From Pseudomonas guineae (lineage in GTDB: Bacteria > Pseudomonadota > Gammaproteobacteria > Pseudomonadales > Pseudomonadaceae): DNA of 64,000 bases. Below are positions 1 through 9,535 of the stretch, one piece after another (the first letter of the stretch is position 1; the number at the start of each line of letters is the position of its first letter). The notes beneath the pieces are model-generated. The model made no database searches, had not been told where the DNA came from, and saw only the letters and a list, made by a program, of their open reading frames with translations. The stretch is taken from NCBI RefSeq assembly GCF_900113745.1, contig NZ_FOQL01000002.1, forward strand, positions 372,001 through 436,000, read 5' to 3'. Position numbers and translations under genes: made by a program.

Positions 1-125
1 TTATGAGTGTTAGATGACGGCGCTGTGACAACTGCGACGGCGTAAAGCCGGCGCAAGACACAGGCCAAAACAGTCACTGCAGGCACTGTGCCAGAATGCC
101 GGCAGGAATTGAACAAGAGGATGTT

Positions 126-1241
126 ATGGGGCTTTTCCATATTGGCTTGATCATCAATCCCCTAGCTGGGCTGGGCGGCCCAGCAGGCTTCAAAGGCAGT
201 GACGGCATGGCCGCGCAAGCCTTGGCCTTGGGGGTTGAAGCTAAGGCCGCGCGGCGCACGCAAACCGCGCTTGAAGTGTTGTTACCGTTGCGCGAGCGCC
301 TAGAGTTCGTCACGTTCCCCGGTGTCATGGGTGCTGACTTACTGGCCGAGATGGGCTTTGCCCACCACGTGGTCGGTGAGCTTGACGCGGGGCCCAGCAG
401 TGCTGCTGATACGCGCCAGGCTGTTGAATTGCTACAGAACGCTGGGGTGGCCTTGATTTTGTTTGCCGGTGGCGATGGCACCGCGCGGGATATCTGCGCC
501 GCCGTTCGTGACGGTCAGCCCGTGCTGGGGATTCCAGCGGGGGTTAAGATCCAGTCCGGCGTCTATGCCATCAGCCCGCGTGCAGCGGGTGAGCTGACCG
601 CGCGCTTGGTTGAAGGAGGCTTGGTGCGCCTGAGCAGCGGTGAGGTGCGCGACATAGATGAAAGCGCCTTGCGTGAAGGCAGGGTGACGGCGCGCTGGTA
701 TGGCGAGCTGACGGTGCCGCAGGAAGGCGGCTATGTGCAGCAGGTCAAGCAGGGCGGCGTGGAGTCTGAAGAACTGGTACTGGGCGATCTGGCCGACTGG
801 CTGCAGGACAGCTGGGAAAACGATGTGCGTTACGTCTTTGGCCCCGGCTCGACCTTACACGGTCTGGCGCAAAATCTCGGTTTACAGGCGACCTTGCTCG
901 GCGTCGACGTGGTCGAGAACGGCCACTTGTTAGCCGCCGATGTCACCGAGGCCCAACTGTTCGAGCTGGTCGATGGTCATCCAGCTCGCCTATTAGTCAC
1001 TGCCATCGGCGGCCAGGGTCACATCATCGGCCGTGGAAACCAGCAAATAAGCCCACGGGTACTGCGCGCCATCGGCCTTGAGCACCTGCGGGTGATTGCC
1101 ACCAAACGCAAGCTCGCCACCCTTGAAGGGCGGCCGCTACTGGTGGACAGTGGCGACGTACAACTCGACGACGCCTTCCCCGATGCAGTGCGGGTGTGGG
1201 CCGGCTACAAAGAAGAACTGCTGTATCCCGTGGGTAAGTGA
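126..1241 (+). CDS. ATP-NAD kinase family protein
   Basis: A 371-residue protein with the NAD-kinase fold signature GGDGTARD at about residues 115-122, preceded by a hydrophobic strand, as in enzymes that phosphorylate NAD or related substrates. It is longer than classical NadK (about 290 aa) and has an extended N-terminus beginning with a Gly-rich segment, so it belongs to the ATP-NAD/AcoX-kinase-like group and not to housekeeping NadK. I chose the ATG at 126 because AAGAGG lies just upstream; an in-frame ATG at 96 lacks a ribosome site. It stands alone, with a 220-bp gap before the ABC exporter. The substrate is not known from the sequence. Confidence 0.8.
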   Translation: MGLFHIGLIINPLAGLGGPAGFKGSDGMAAQALALGVEAKAARRTQTALEVLLPLRERLEFVTFPGVMGADLLAEMGFAHHVVGELDAGPSSAADTRQAVELLQNAGVALILFAGGDGTARDICAAVRDGQPVLGIPAGVKIQSGVYAISPRAAGELTARLVEGGLVRLSSGEVRDIDESALREGRVTARWYGELTVPQEGGYVQQVKQGGVESEELVLGDLADWLQDSWENDVRYVFGPGSTLHGLAQNLGLQATLLGVDVVENGHLLAADVTEAQLFELVDGHPARLLVTAIGGQGHIIGRGNQQISPRVLRAIGLEHLRVIATKRKLATLEGRPLLVDSGDVQLDDAFPDAVRVWAGYKEELLYPVGK

Positions 1242-1455
1242 CTGCAGTGAAAGCATGGCGCTCGTTCGGCGTACGGGGTATCACAAGCTTTATTACTTGC
1301 TCCCCAGCGTTTATGGCAGCCGGTTGCTTGATGTGACGCTGCCGAGGCCCCATCTACTGCTGCAGTTGTTCATTCCTTCGTGCGGCTATGGCCTGCATCG
1401 GCGGGTTTGTATGCTGAGCGTCTTCTTCTCTAATCGGCGTTAGCGCCCACAGTGA

Positions 1456-3240
1456 GTGTTCATGCCCTCGATTCTGTCTTCACGTCAGCGCACGGCGTTA
1501 CGTATGGCCTGGCGTTTTATCGCGCCCTATCGCTGGCGTGTACTTGGGGCCTTGCTGGCGCTGATGTTTACCGCTGGCATCACCCTGTCTATGGGGCAGG
1601 GCATCAAGCTGCTGGTCGATCAGGGCCTCTCGACTCAATCGCCTGCCGCTTTGCAGCAATCCATCGGGCTGTTTTTCGTGCTGGTATTAGCACTCGCCAT
1701 CGGCACTTTTACCCGGTTCTACTTGGTGTCGTGGATCGGCGAGCGCTTTGTCGCAGATATCCGCAAACGCGTATTCAACCACTTGATTGAACTGCATCCG
1801 GGCTTTTATGAAAGCAACCGCAGCTCGGAGATTCAGTCGCGACTGACCGCAGACACCACGTTGCTGCAGTCGGTGATCGGCTCATCACTGTCGATGGCGC
1901 TGCGCAACCTGATCATGCTGATCGGTGGCAGCGTGTTGCTGGTCGTCACCAACGCCAAACTCAGCGGCATCGTATTGATGGCGCTGCCTCTGGTGGTCGC
2001 GCCGATTCTGATTTTTGGCCGTCGCGTGCGCGCGTTGTCACGCGAGAGTCAGGATCGCGTCGCCGATGTCGGCAGCTATGTGGGTGAGGTGCTCGGGCAG
2101 ATTAAAACCGTGCAAGCCTACAACCATCAGGCCGAGGACAAGCGCCGCTTTGGCCTGTCCGCCGAAGCGGCTTTTGATACCGCGCGTAAACGCATTGCCC
2201 AGCGGGCCTGGCTGATTACCGTGGTCATCGTGTTGGTGCTTGGCGCCGTCGGGGTGATGCTCTGGGTCGGTGGTATGGATGTGATTGCCGGGCGGATCTC
2301 CGGCGGTGAGCTGGCTGCATTCGTGTTTTATAGCCTGATTGTCGGCTCGGCTTTCGGCACCCTCAGCGAGGTGATCGGCGAGTTGCAACGGGCCGCCGGT
2401 GCCGCTGAACGCATCGCCGAACTGCTGCAAGCACGCAATGAAATCACGCCACCTGCCTTAGATGCTGTGCAATTGGTGCAGCCTGTGCAGGGTCGAATTG
2501 AGTTGCAGGGGCTACGCTTTGCTTATCCGTCACGCCCCGGCAGTTATGCCGTGGACGGTATTGATCTACAGGTCACACCCGGGGAAACCCTGGCGCTTGT
2601 CGGGCCTTCGGGGGCGGGGAAGTCGACGCTATTTGACCTCTTGCTGCGCTTTTTCGACCCGCAAGAGGGGCGCATTCTGGTTGATGGTCAGCCGATTCGG
2701 CAGCTTGCCCCCGCCGACCTACGCAGCAGCTTTGCCCTGGTTTCGCAGAATCCGGCGCTGTTCTTTGGCACGGTAGAAGACAACATCCGCTACGGCCGCA
2801 CGGATGCCAGCCTGGCCGAAGTAGAAGCCGCAGCCAAAATGGCGCATGCCCACGCGTTCATCATGAAGCTGCCAGACGGCTATCAGACGCACCTGGGCGA
2901 TGCTGGCTTGGGGCTGTCTGGCGGGCAACGTCAACGTCTTGCCATAGCCCGGGCGTTGTTGGTGGATGCACCGATCTTGCTGCTGGATGAAGCCACCAGT
3001 GCATTGGATGCAGAAAGTGAACACCTGATACAGCAAGCACTGCCGCGCCTGATGCAGGGCCGCACCACCTTGGTGATTGCCCACCGCTTGGCCACGGTGA
3101 AAAGCGCGGATCGGATTGCCGTAATAGAACATGGCAAACTGGCGGCTATTGGCAGCCATAGCGAGCTGGTAATCAGCAGCCCGCTGTATGCGCGACTGGC
3201 CGAACTGCAGTTCAGCAATGAGGCAGACGCTAAGGTTTAA
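1456..3240 (+). CDS. ABC transporter, fused permease-ATPase (MsbA/ABCB type)
   Basis: A half-transporter of about 592-594 residues that should act as a homodimer in the inner membrane. The N-terminal ~320 residues hold six hydrophobic segments. The C-terminal ATPase has Walker A GPSGAGKST near residue 380, signature LSGGQ near 485, Walker B ILLLDEA near 504 and the H-loop AHR near 540. This is the architecture of lipid or drug flippases of the ABCB family; the exported substrate cannot be told from the sequence. Start may be GTG 1456 or ATG 1462. It converges on the EamA gene, and no clear terminator is visible in the 80-bp gap. Confidence 0.85.
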   Translation: MFMPSILSSRQRTALRMAWRFIAPYRWRVLGALLALMFTAGITLSMGQGIKLLVDQGLSTQSPAALQQSIGLFFVLVLALAIGTFTRFYLVSWIGERFVADIRKRVFNHLIELHPGFYESNRSSEIQSRLTADTTLLQSVIGSSLSMALRNLIMLIGGSVLLVVTNAKLSGIVLMALPLVVAPILIFGRRVRALSRESQDRVADVGSYVGEVLGQIKTVQAYNHQAEDKRRFGLSAEAAFDTARKRIAQRAWLITVVIVLVLGAVGVMLWVGGMDVIAGRISGGELAAFVFYSLIVGSAFGTLSEVIGELQRAAGAAERIAELLQARNEITPPALDAVQLVQPVQGRIELQGLRFAYPSRPGSYAVDGIDLQVTPGETLALVGPSGAGKSTLFDLLLRFFDPQEGRILVDGQPIRQLAPADLRSSFALVSQNPALFFGTVEDNIRYGRTDASLAEVEAAAKMAHAHAFIMKLPDGYQTHLGDAGLGLSGGQRQRLAIARALLVDAPILLLDEATSALDAESEHLIQQALPRLMQGRTTLVIAHRLATVKSADRIAVIEHGKLAAIGSHSELVISSPLYARLAELQFSNEADAKV

Positions 3241-3322
3241 GTGCATAAGCGCGTTGTCTGCCGCGGATAGATGACCGCACGCCTGGCGCGCTGGGGCTAA
3301 CGGCTAGCTTAGCTGTTAGTTG

Positions 3323-4210
3323 CTATAACTCCGCCAGGTTAAGCGCTTTAGGTTTGGGTTTGATGGTGGCCGCCGCACCCGCTGAAGCGAGGATGATGGC
3401 GCTGATCGCCAGCCATTGGTTGAGCGTCAGTTGCTCGCTGAGAAACAGCAGCCCGGATAGCGCGGCGATGGCCGGTTCCATGCTCATCAAAATGCTGAAG
3501 GTGCGAGCGGGCAGACGGGTCAGGGCAATCATCTCTAGGCTATAGGGTAGGGCCGAGGACAGCACCGCAACAGCCAGGGCAATGGGCAGCAGGTCGAGTG
3601 AAAACATACTGGCGCCGGCTTGCGATAGACCAATCGGGAACACCAATAGAGCCGCGACTATGGTGCCTAACGCCACAGTCTGCTTACCGTGCTCGGCCCC
3701 CGCCTTCTGCCCAAAAACGATATACAGCGCCCAGCACAGTCCCGCTGCCAAGGCCAAGGCCATACCGACCGGGTCTAGCGGAACGTCGCTCTGGCCGCTG
3801 GGCAACAGCAACCACAGGCCAAATACGGCAAGGGCAATCCAGGCGAAATCGAGCAGGCGGCGTGACGACAGCAAGGCCAGACCCAGCGGCCCGGTGAACT
3901 CCAGTGCTACAGCAACGCCCAGTGGGATGGTTTTAAGCGAGAGGTAAAACAGCAGGTTCATGCTGCCCAGTGACACTCCATACGCTAACAAAGAGCGGCA
4001 AGACTTCAGGCTCAGCTGCGCCTGCCAGGGGCGCATCAGCACACACAAAATCAGCGCGCCGAGGCCCAAGCGCAGGGCGGTGGTGCCACTGGCGCCAATT
4101 ATCGGAAATAAGCCTTTAGCCAAGGATGCACCGCTTTGGATCGACGTCATGGCGACTAAAAGCAGCAGGATTGGCAGGATCACCAGGGAGAATTGGTTTG
4201 AACGCGGCAT
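3323..4210 (-). CDS. EamA/DMT family exporter
   Basis: A 295-residue, highly hydrophobic protein with about ten predicted membrane segments arranged as two EamA repeats, resembling the RhtA-like drug/metabolite transporters that export amino acids or related metabolites. The ATG at 4210 is the first in-frame start. It is a single-gene unit on the minus strand, convergent with the ABC exporter. Substrate specificity cannot be inferred from what is visible. Confidence 0.82.
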   Translation of the reverse strand: MPRSNQFSLVILPILLLLVAMTSIQSGASLAKGLFPIIGASGTTALRLGLGALILCVLMRPWQAQLSLKSCRSLLAYGVSLGSMNLLFYLSLKTIPLGVAVALEFTGPLGLALLSSRRLLDFAWIALAVFGLWLLLPSGQSDVPLDPVGMALALAAGLCWALYIVFGQKAGAEHGKQTVALGTIVAALLVFPIGLSQAGASMFSLDLLPIALAVAVLSSALPYSLEMIALTRLPARTFSILMSMEPAIAALSGLLFLSEQLTLNQWLAISAIILASAGAAATIKPKPKALNLAEL

Positions 4211-4510
4211 GCAGAACCTTATTTTTACAGCATAAATTTAGGATTTTAGGCAGTGGTCGTGAGGAGAGATGCGCGTCCTCAGCAATAGGACGACGAACTT
4301 AGGCTAAGTTGAGGCACTCAAGCGCTTACCTTTCGAGCTAAACAGCAACCGCCATACACCGCATACACTTCGAGTGCCTGAACTGTGCGCATAAAAAAAT
4401 CCGCGGCCTGAATAGGCAGCGGATTTTCAGTGGTTACGGCTAAAGGTCAAACGCTAGGGATTAACTAAACGGCATTAACGCCAACAGCTGGATTTTCTGG
4501 CCGCTCAGGC
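4211..4510. other. Intergenic region with one terminator
   Basis: Three hundred bases between the EamA start and the SDR stop. It holds the EamA promoter region and the SDR terminator at 4392-4427. I see no open frame with a ribosome site. Confidence 0.6.
4392..4427 (-). terminator. Rho-independent terminator of the SDR operon
   Basis: Inverted repeat AAAATCCGC / GCGGATTTT (4396-4404 and 4419-4427), ending on the minus strand in a run of T. It lies just past the stop of the SDR gene. Confidence 0.8.
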
Positions 4511-5278
4511 TTAGGAAAGGAAACCGCCGTCGACATTCAGCGCTACGCCGGTGGTGTAGCTGGAAGCATCGCTGGCCAGGTACAGCACGGCGCCGGCCAT
4601 TTCGCTTGGATCGGCTACACGCTTAAGCGGGATACGCTGCAGAGCAAGCTTGAGAATTGCGTCGTTCTTCACCAGCGCCGAGGCAAACTTGGTGTCGGTT
4701 AGGCCTGGCAGCAGGGCGTTGCAGCGAATACCGAACTGTGCACATTCCTTGGCGAAGACCTTGGTCATGCTGATGACCGCCGCCTTGGTTACCGAGTAGA
4801 TGCCCTGGAATTCGCCAGGCGATACGCCATTGATCGAGGCGACGTTGATGATGCTACCGCCGCCGTTGGCCTTCATCAGCTTGCCGCCTTCGATGGACAT
4901 AAAGTAATAACCGCGAATGTTCACGTCGACGGTCTTCTGGAAGGCACCCAGGTCGGTGTCCAGCACGTTACAGAACTGCGGGTTAGTGGCGGCGTTGTTG
5001 ACCAGAATGTCGAGGCGGCCGAACTGTTCTTTGATTTGCGCGAAGACGTTGGTGATCTGTTCCATTTCACCAATGTGACAGGCCACAGCCGTGGCTTGGC
5101 CGCCATCAGCAATGATCGCGTCGGCGACTTTCTGGCAGTCGTCGATCTTGCGGCTCGACACAATGACGTGAGCGCCTTGTTGTGCCAGCAGCTTGGCGAT
5201 GGCTTCACCGATACCACGGCTGGCACCGGAGACAAATGCGATCTTGCCGTCGAGGTCGAACAGTTGGGTCTTGGACAT
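4511..5278 (-). CDS. SDR family oxidoreductase
   Basis: A 255-residue classical short-chain dehydrogenase/reductase. It shows the cofactor motif GASRGIG at residues 18-24, NNAA at 94-97, a catalytic Ser near 148, and Tyr161/Lys165 in YSVTK. The C-terminus ends in the family's usual VDGGFLS. The ATG at 5278 has AAAGGAAA upstream. The gene begins 37 bp after the phosphotransferase-like gene and is surely cotranscribed; in pseudomonads this pair commonly accompanies acyl-CoA dehydrogenases of the ACAD10/11 type, so a role in hydroxy-acyl or fatty-acid oxidation is plausible but is inference. Confidence 0.88.
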   Translation of the reverse strand: MSKTQLFDLDGKIAFVSGASRGIGEAIAKLLAQQGAHVIVSSRKIDDCQKVADAIIADGGQATAVACHIGEMEQITNVFAQIKEQFGRLDILVNNAATNPQFCNVLDTDLGAFQKTVDVNIRGYYFMSIEGGKLMKANGGGSIINVASINGVSPGEFQGIYSVTKAAVISMTKVFAKECAQFGIRCNALLPGLTDTKFASALVKNDAILKLALQRIPLKRVADPSEMAGAVLYLASDASSYTTGVALNVDGGFLS

Positions 5279-5315
5279 GTTTTTTCCTTTCTTGTTGAGA
5301 GGCCTGTTCGGCCAT

Positions 5316-6383
5316 TTACAGCTGCGATTTATTGATGACCTGCAGGCTCATTTGCTCCAGCAACTTATTCATATGAATGAACTGGGCGAAGCGTTTGTCC
5401 TGAGTTTGGCCGTGGTAATAGCGGTAGTAGATCTGCTGCACGATGCCGGCCAAGCGGAACAGGCCGTAGGTGTAGTAGAAATCGATGCTTTTGATTTCAA
5501 TGCCCGAGCGTTCGGCGTAGTAGTCGGCAAACTGCTGGCGCGTGAGCATCCCTGGGGCGTTACTGGGCTGACGACGCATCATCTGCACAGGCGCAGGGTC
5601 ATTGGCTTCGATCCAGTAGGCGAGGGTGTTGCCCAGGTCCATTAACGGGTCGCCGATGGTGGTCAGCTCCCAGTCCAGTACGCCGATGATCTCGCTCGGG
5701 TTGTGCGGGTTGAGAATCACGTTGTCGAAGCGGTAGTCGTTGTGCACGATGCCGGGCTTGTGGTGATCGGTGGGCATCTTGTCCTTGAGCCAGGCCTTGA
5801 CCGGCTCCCACAGCGGCGCATCTGGGGTCAGCGCTTTGTCGTAGCGATCACTCCAGCCGCTAATCTGCCGTTGCACATAACCTTCCGGTTTGCCCAGGTC
5901 GCCCAGGCCGCAGGCCTGATAGTCGACGTTGTGCAGCTCGACCATTTTGTCGATAAAGCTTTTGCACAGGTTGCGGGTTTGCTCTTCGCTGAAGTTCAGC
6001 TCAGCCGGCATCTCAGAACGCAGGATGATGCCGTTGACCCGCTCCATCACATAGAACTCACCGCCAATCAGCGCTTCGTCCGTGCAGTGCACGTAGGCTT
6101 TCGGGCAGTAGGGGAAGCCGGCGTTGAGCTGATTGAGGATGCGATATTCGCGGCCCATGTCGTGCGCGGACTTGGCCTTGTGACCAAACGGCGGGCGGCG
6201 CAGCACCAGTTCATGGCCGGGGTACTCGAGCAGGTAAGTCAGGTTCGACGCACCACCAGGGAACTGGCTAATGCGGGGCTCGCCTGTCAGGCCTGGGATA
6301 TGCGCCTTGAGATACTGGTCGATGACCGCGGCGTCGAGTTCTTCGCCTTCGCGGATACGGGTGGACTGGTCAGTAAGCGCCAT
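5316..6383 (-). CDS. Phosphotransferase family protein (APH/ACAD10-like kinase)
   Basis: A 355-residue protein with the aminoglycoside-phosphotransferase/choline-kinase fold. An N-terminal nucleotide-binding lobe contains GGASNLTYLL and VLRRPP. The catalytic loop is HNDYRFDN near residues 214-221, and the Mg-binding motif LDWELTTIGDP follows about 20 residues later. This subfamily is homologous to the kinase domain of human ACAD10/ACAD11, which phosphorylates 4-hydroxyacyl-CoAs. It is the first gene of a two-gene minus-strand unit with the SDR, which supports a joint role in hydroxy-fatty-acid breakdown. It is not expected to be an antibiotic resistance gene. Confidence 0.85.
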   Translation of the reverse strand: MALTDQSTRIREGEELDAAVIDQYLKAHIPGLTGEPRISQFPGGASNLTYLLEYPGHELVLRRPPFGHKAKSAHDMGREYRILNQLNAGFPYCPKAYVHCTDEALIGGEFYVMERVNGIILRSEMPAELNFSEEQTRNLCKSFIDKMVELHNVDYQACGLGDLGKPEGYVQRQISGWSDRYDKALTPDAPLWEPVKAWLKDKMPTDHHKPGIVHNDYRFDNVILNPHNPSEIIGVLDWELTTIGDPLMDLGNTLAYWIEANDPAPVQMMRRQPSNAPGMLTRQQFADYYAERSGIEIKSIDFYYTYGLFRLAGIVQQIYYRYYHGQTQDKRFAQFIHMNKLLEQMSLQVINKSQL

Positions 6384-6785
6384 GTTTATCCCTTCTGCTT
6401 ATGATGGGTGCCTAACATAATTAGCTAATCTAATGCGCCAATGCAGCGCTCACAACCACTATGGGCTGTTATAGGCCAGCGTGTTGCAGCCTAATCAAGA
6501 TGCCTGATTGATCTTATAGCGAGTATTTGTAAGGCCAAATAGTGAGCTGATAACAGGTCGTAAGATGACTGCAGGGTCGTCTATAAGGGATGCCGGGCGC
6601 TGAACGTCTCGTGGTCAGTTTGAACGCCAGCAGGGGCAACGCCGCGTCTGGAGCGCGGGCAGGGTATGCGGGCGTTCGTGCGCCCCTCACTGCGTTGTGC
6701 GAAGCGCCACAAAAAAGGGGATGGCCGTTATGCCATCCCCTTTTTTGTTCAGGTTGCCGCCTACCCGGTAACCGGCTTTAGGCAC
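6384..6785. other. Intergenic region upstream of the phosphotransferase gene
   Basis: About 400 bp. The part near 6384-6560 is AT-richer and should hold the promoter of the phosphotransferase-SDR unit. The part 6580-6700 is GC-rich without a convincing gene. The strong hairpin at 6709-6748 ends the porin gene. One GGGCAGGG octamer lies at 6657-6664. Confidence 0.5.
6709..6748. terminator. Strong bidirectional terminator
   Basis: A perfect 17-bp inverted repeat, ACAAAAAAGGGGATGGC and its complement, with a 6-base loop (6726-6731). A-run and T-run on the outer sides let it work in both directions. It lies downstream of the porin gene. Confidence 0.85.
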
Positions 6786-7637
6786 TTAGAAGTGGTACTT
6801 GACCAATGCCTGGATAGCGCTCTGGTCGAAGCCGTGGCCGGAGCCATCAATCGGCTTGGCGCCGTAGCGGTTACGCCACATATTGACCTCGGTACCGACA
6901 TAGAGCTTACGCCCTTCGCCAAAGAGGGCTTTGCCCGCATCCCACTTAGCCTGGATCGACGAGCCGACGGTGGTGCGGGTGTTGGAGGTCGAGTTACCAG
7001 CGCGCCAGTCAACGAAACCATCGATCACGAAATCCTGTTCGCCAATAGCGAACGGGTAAGCGCCGGAGAGGGTCAGCTGATAAGTGTGCGAGTTGTTGTT
7101 GCCGTGGGCCCGGTCGAAGTACACGTTGTTGTTGGCTTTAACTCGGTACAGGTTGGCGTTGAAGTAGGCGAAACCTGGGACATTCCAAGCCGAACCGATG
7201 CCATACAGATAGTTTTCTGTGCCCGCGCCGCCATTGCCTTTTTCATAGGTAAAGGCGGCATACACGTCCTTGAGTGGGCCGGCAGACAGCTTCTGACCGC
7301 TCAACCAGCTGAGGCTAACGCGTGGCGATAACTCCATGTAATAGAAGTTGTCTTTGTCGTGGTTAAAATCCCCCCGGCGCGACTGCTTGTTATCAGCGAG
7401 CACGTAGTCCGCAAAACCAAACATATCGCCCCAAACCCAGCCGCTGGCATGTTCGGCAGTAAAGGTGGTTTGGGTTTTCTGCTGCTCGTCGTTGAATTGA
7501 CCTCTATTAAAATTTTCGCCGTACAGGTAAGAAAGGCTGTTGTTCTGCCACAGCAGGGCTTCACCGGCCATTGCCTGCTGACAGCCGACAATGCCAGCAG
7601 ACAGTGCGATGAAACTGGCTAGACACTTTGAGTTCAT
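6786..7637 (-). CDS. Tsx-like nucleoside-specific outer-membrane channel (OmpK/Tsx family)
   Basis: A 283-residue outer-membrane protein. The N-terminus MNSKCLASFIALSAGIVG is a signal peptide with cleavage near AMA-GEA. The mature part has alternating beta-barrel segments, WVWGDMFGFADY typical of the Tsx family, and a C-terminal Phe (ALVKYHF) as expected for Bam-dependent barrels. I placed the start at ATG 7637, where AAGGAAAAAG lies upstream, not at the upstream in-frame codon. Members of this family pass nucleosides; its place 85 bp after a urate/xanthine permease suggests it is the outer-membrane door for purines in this locus. Confidence 0.85.
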   Translation of the reverse strand: MNSKCLASFIALSAGIVGCQQAMAGEALLWQNNSLSYLYGENFNRGQFNDEQQKTQTTFTAEHASGWVWGDMFGFADYVLADNKQSRRGDFNHDKDNFYYMELSPRVSLSWLSGQKLSAGPLKDVYAAFTYEKGNGGAGTENYLYGIGSAWNVPGFAYFNANLYRVKANNNVYFDRAHGNNNSHTYQLTLSGAYPFAIGEQDFVIDGFVDWRAGNSTSNTRTTVGSSIQAKWDAGKALFGEGRKLYVGTEVNMWRNRYGAKPIDGSGHGFDQSAIQALVKYHF

Positions 7638-7722
7638 TGCTTTTTCCTTATTATTTGGACTTACGTCGTTTCTTCGCACTCAGCCGCGCGCAGCTGAGTG
7701 GCTCTGGTGAGAACTAGGTTGT

Positions 7723-9192
7723 TCAGCTGGCGGCTCTGCCCGCGCGTATTTCATGCTCATCGCTGTGCGGGTTTTGCAGCACCGTATGCAAATGCGCTTC
7801 GGGGTCGTAGAGGTTGTCTTCTTGCTCGACGTCTTCTTCGGGCAAGAACACATTAAGCAAGATCGCGCTCAAGGCTCCGATGGTGATCGGTGAGCCAAAA
7901 ATGTTCTTCAAGAAGTCTGGCATCTGCGACAGAACACCCGGTACCGCGGCTACGCCCAGCCCTAGCCCCAGAGAAATAGCCACGATTAGCACGTTGCGCC
8001 GATGCAGTCCGGCTTCCGCAAGAATGCGGATACCGGCCACGGCAACGGTGCCGAACATGATCAACGTTGCCCCGCCAAGGACGGGCTTGGGCATCAACTG
8101 CAGCACCGCGCCGAGTGTTGGGAACAAGCCAAGCAAGACAAATATTGCGGCGATGTAATAGCCAACATGACGGCTGGCGACGCCCGTGAGCTGGATCACC
8201 CCGTTGTTTTGGCTAAAAGTGGTCATCGGCAGGCTGTTGAACATCGCCGCCATTGCCGAGTTGCAGCCATCGGCCAGCACGCCGGACTTGATCCGGCGCA
8301 GATAGAGCGGGCCTTGTACCGGCTGCTTCGAGATGATCGAGTTGGCGGTCAAATCGCCGGCGGTTTCCAGTGGGGTGATCAGGAAGATCACGGCGATTGG
8401 CACGAACGCCAACCAGTCGAAGCTAAAACCGAACTTGAAGGGCACCGGCACGCTAACCAGCGGCACATCCGCCATGTTGGCAAAGTCGACTCGTCCGGTG
8501 TACCAGGCCACGGCGAAACCAAGGGCCAAACCAACGATTACCGCCGACAGACGAACCACCTGCGATTTGAAACGGTTAAGCACGATGATTGTGCACAGTA
8601 CCAGTGCCGCCAGCCCTAGGTGATGCAAGGCACCCAGGTCTGGTGCACCAAAGCCGCCCGCGATGTCGGTCATGGCCACTTTGATCAGCGATAAACCAAT
8701 CAGGCAAATAATGGTACCGGTCACCACCGGGGTGACAATTTTGCGTAACTTGGTCATCACCTGGCTAAAGGCGATTTCGACGAAGGCCGCGCAGAAACAC
8801 ACGCCAAACAAGGTCGAGAGGATTTCCTCGGGGCTACCGCCGCGGGATTTGACGATCATCCCCGCACTGAGAATCGCACTAAGGAAAGCAAAGCTGGTGC
8901 CTTGCAGGCACAGCAGGCCGGAGCCGATCGGGCCAATACGTTTGGCTTGAACGAAGGTGCCGAGGCCGGACACAAACAGCGCCATGCTTACCAGATAAGG
9001 CACATAAGCACCGAGGCCGAGCACGCTTCCGACAATTAGGGTGGGGGTGATGACGCCGACGAAACTGGCCAGTACGTGTTGCAAGGCAGCAAAGAGAGCG
9101 GGGCCAAAGGAGGGACGATCATCCAGCTGGTAAATCAGGTCGTTACTGCCAGCAGACGGAGCTGGGGCGTTAAGTGTGTTAGTCGTGGTCAT
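7723..9192 (-). CDS. uacT: NCS2 purine permease (urate/xanthine:cation symporter)
   Basis: A 489-residue inner-membrane nucleobase:cation symporter-2 protein with about 12-14 hydrophobic segments. It has QHVLASFVGVITPTLI at the first helix and the substrate-site region ITPLETAGDLTANS characteristic of urate/xanthine permeases. It heads the purine block, followed by the Tsx-like porin, and is preceded by a TTGTGCACAA palindrome at 9342-9351. Urate uptake is the likely role given the adjacent urate pathway genes; xanthine is an alternative. The symbol is by analogy with characterised urate transporters. Confidence 0.8.
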   Translation of the reverse strand: MTTTNTLNAPAPSAGSNDLIYQLDDRPSFGPALFAALQHVLASFVGVITPTLIVGSVLGLGAYVPYLVSMALFVSGLGTFVQAKRIGPIGSGLLCLQGTSFAFLSAILSAGMIVKSRGGSPEEILSTLFGVCFCAAFVEIAFSQVMTKLRKIVTPVVTGTIICLIGLSLIKVAMTDIAGGFGAPDLGALHHLGLAALVLCTIIVLNRFKSQVVRLSAVIVGLALGFAVAWYTGRVDFANMADVPLVSVPVPFKFGFSFDWLAFVPIAVIFLITPLETAGDLTANSIISKQPVQGPLYLRRIKSGVLADGCNSAMAAMFNSLPMTTFSQNNGVIQLTGVASRHVGYYIAAIFVLLGLFPTLGAVLQLMPKPVLGGATLIMFGTVAVAGIRILAEAGLHRRNVLIVAISLGLGLGVAAVPGVLSQMPDFLKNIFGSPITIGALSAILLNVFLPEEDVEQEDNLYDPEAHLHTVLQNPHSDEHEIRAGRAAS

Positions 9193-9535
9193 ATCAGAGC
9201 CTGCCAGTTGTTTTTATATGGTCATGGGCTTGGCGAGGCTTCACGGCGCCTCTGTTCTGTAAGCCGGTTAATTTGCCCGCTGAGCAGAATGGCCTGACTA
9301 TAACAACTTGTTCACAGCCTAATAAACAATTTATTTATAAATTGTGCACAAAAATAAATCGACAGTCGGGTAGTTGCGCACGCAAATCGTGTTCAGGAAA
9401 CAGGGGGATTCAGACGGAATGCGAACCGACTTTGTCACTCATGTACATAGCAAACAGCCTGGCGAACCAGGCTGCTGATGTGTACAAACGCAGAGTTAGT
9501 GATGCGCTTGGGAGGTGAGCAAAGCCGCGCGTTCC
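9193..9535. other. Promoter region of the urate permease gene
   Basis: About 340 bp between the permease start and the permease fossil. It is AT-rich at 9300-9365, contains the operator-like palindrome at 9342-9351, and holds no convincing gene. Confidence 0.55.
9342..9351. promoter_or_regulatory. Putative purine-regulon operator TTGTGCACAA
   Basis: A perfect 10-bp palindrome about 150 bp upstream of the urate permease start, in an AT-rich stretch. It matches the TTGTRYACAA form found before four other units of this block, and is proposed to be bound by the GntR/FCD regulator at 16972. Confidence 0.5.

Noticed and set aside
5703..6404. 233-codon plus-strand frame
   Set aside because: It is the antisense shadow of the phosphotransferase-like gene, with low-complexity composition and no family likeness.
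6590..6781. Short frames upstream of the porin terminator
   Set aside because: They run through the terminator hairpin and show no recognisable protein sequence.
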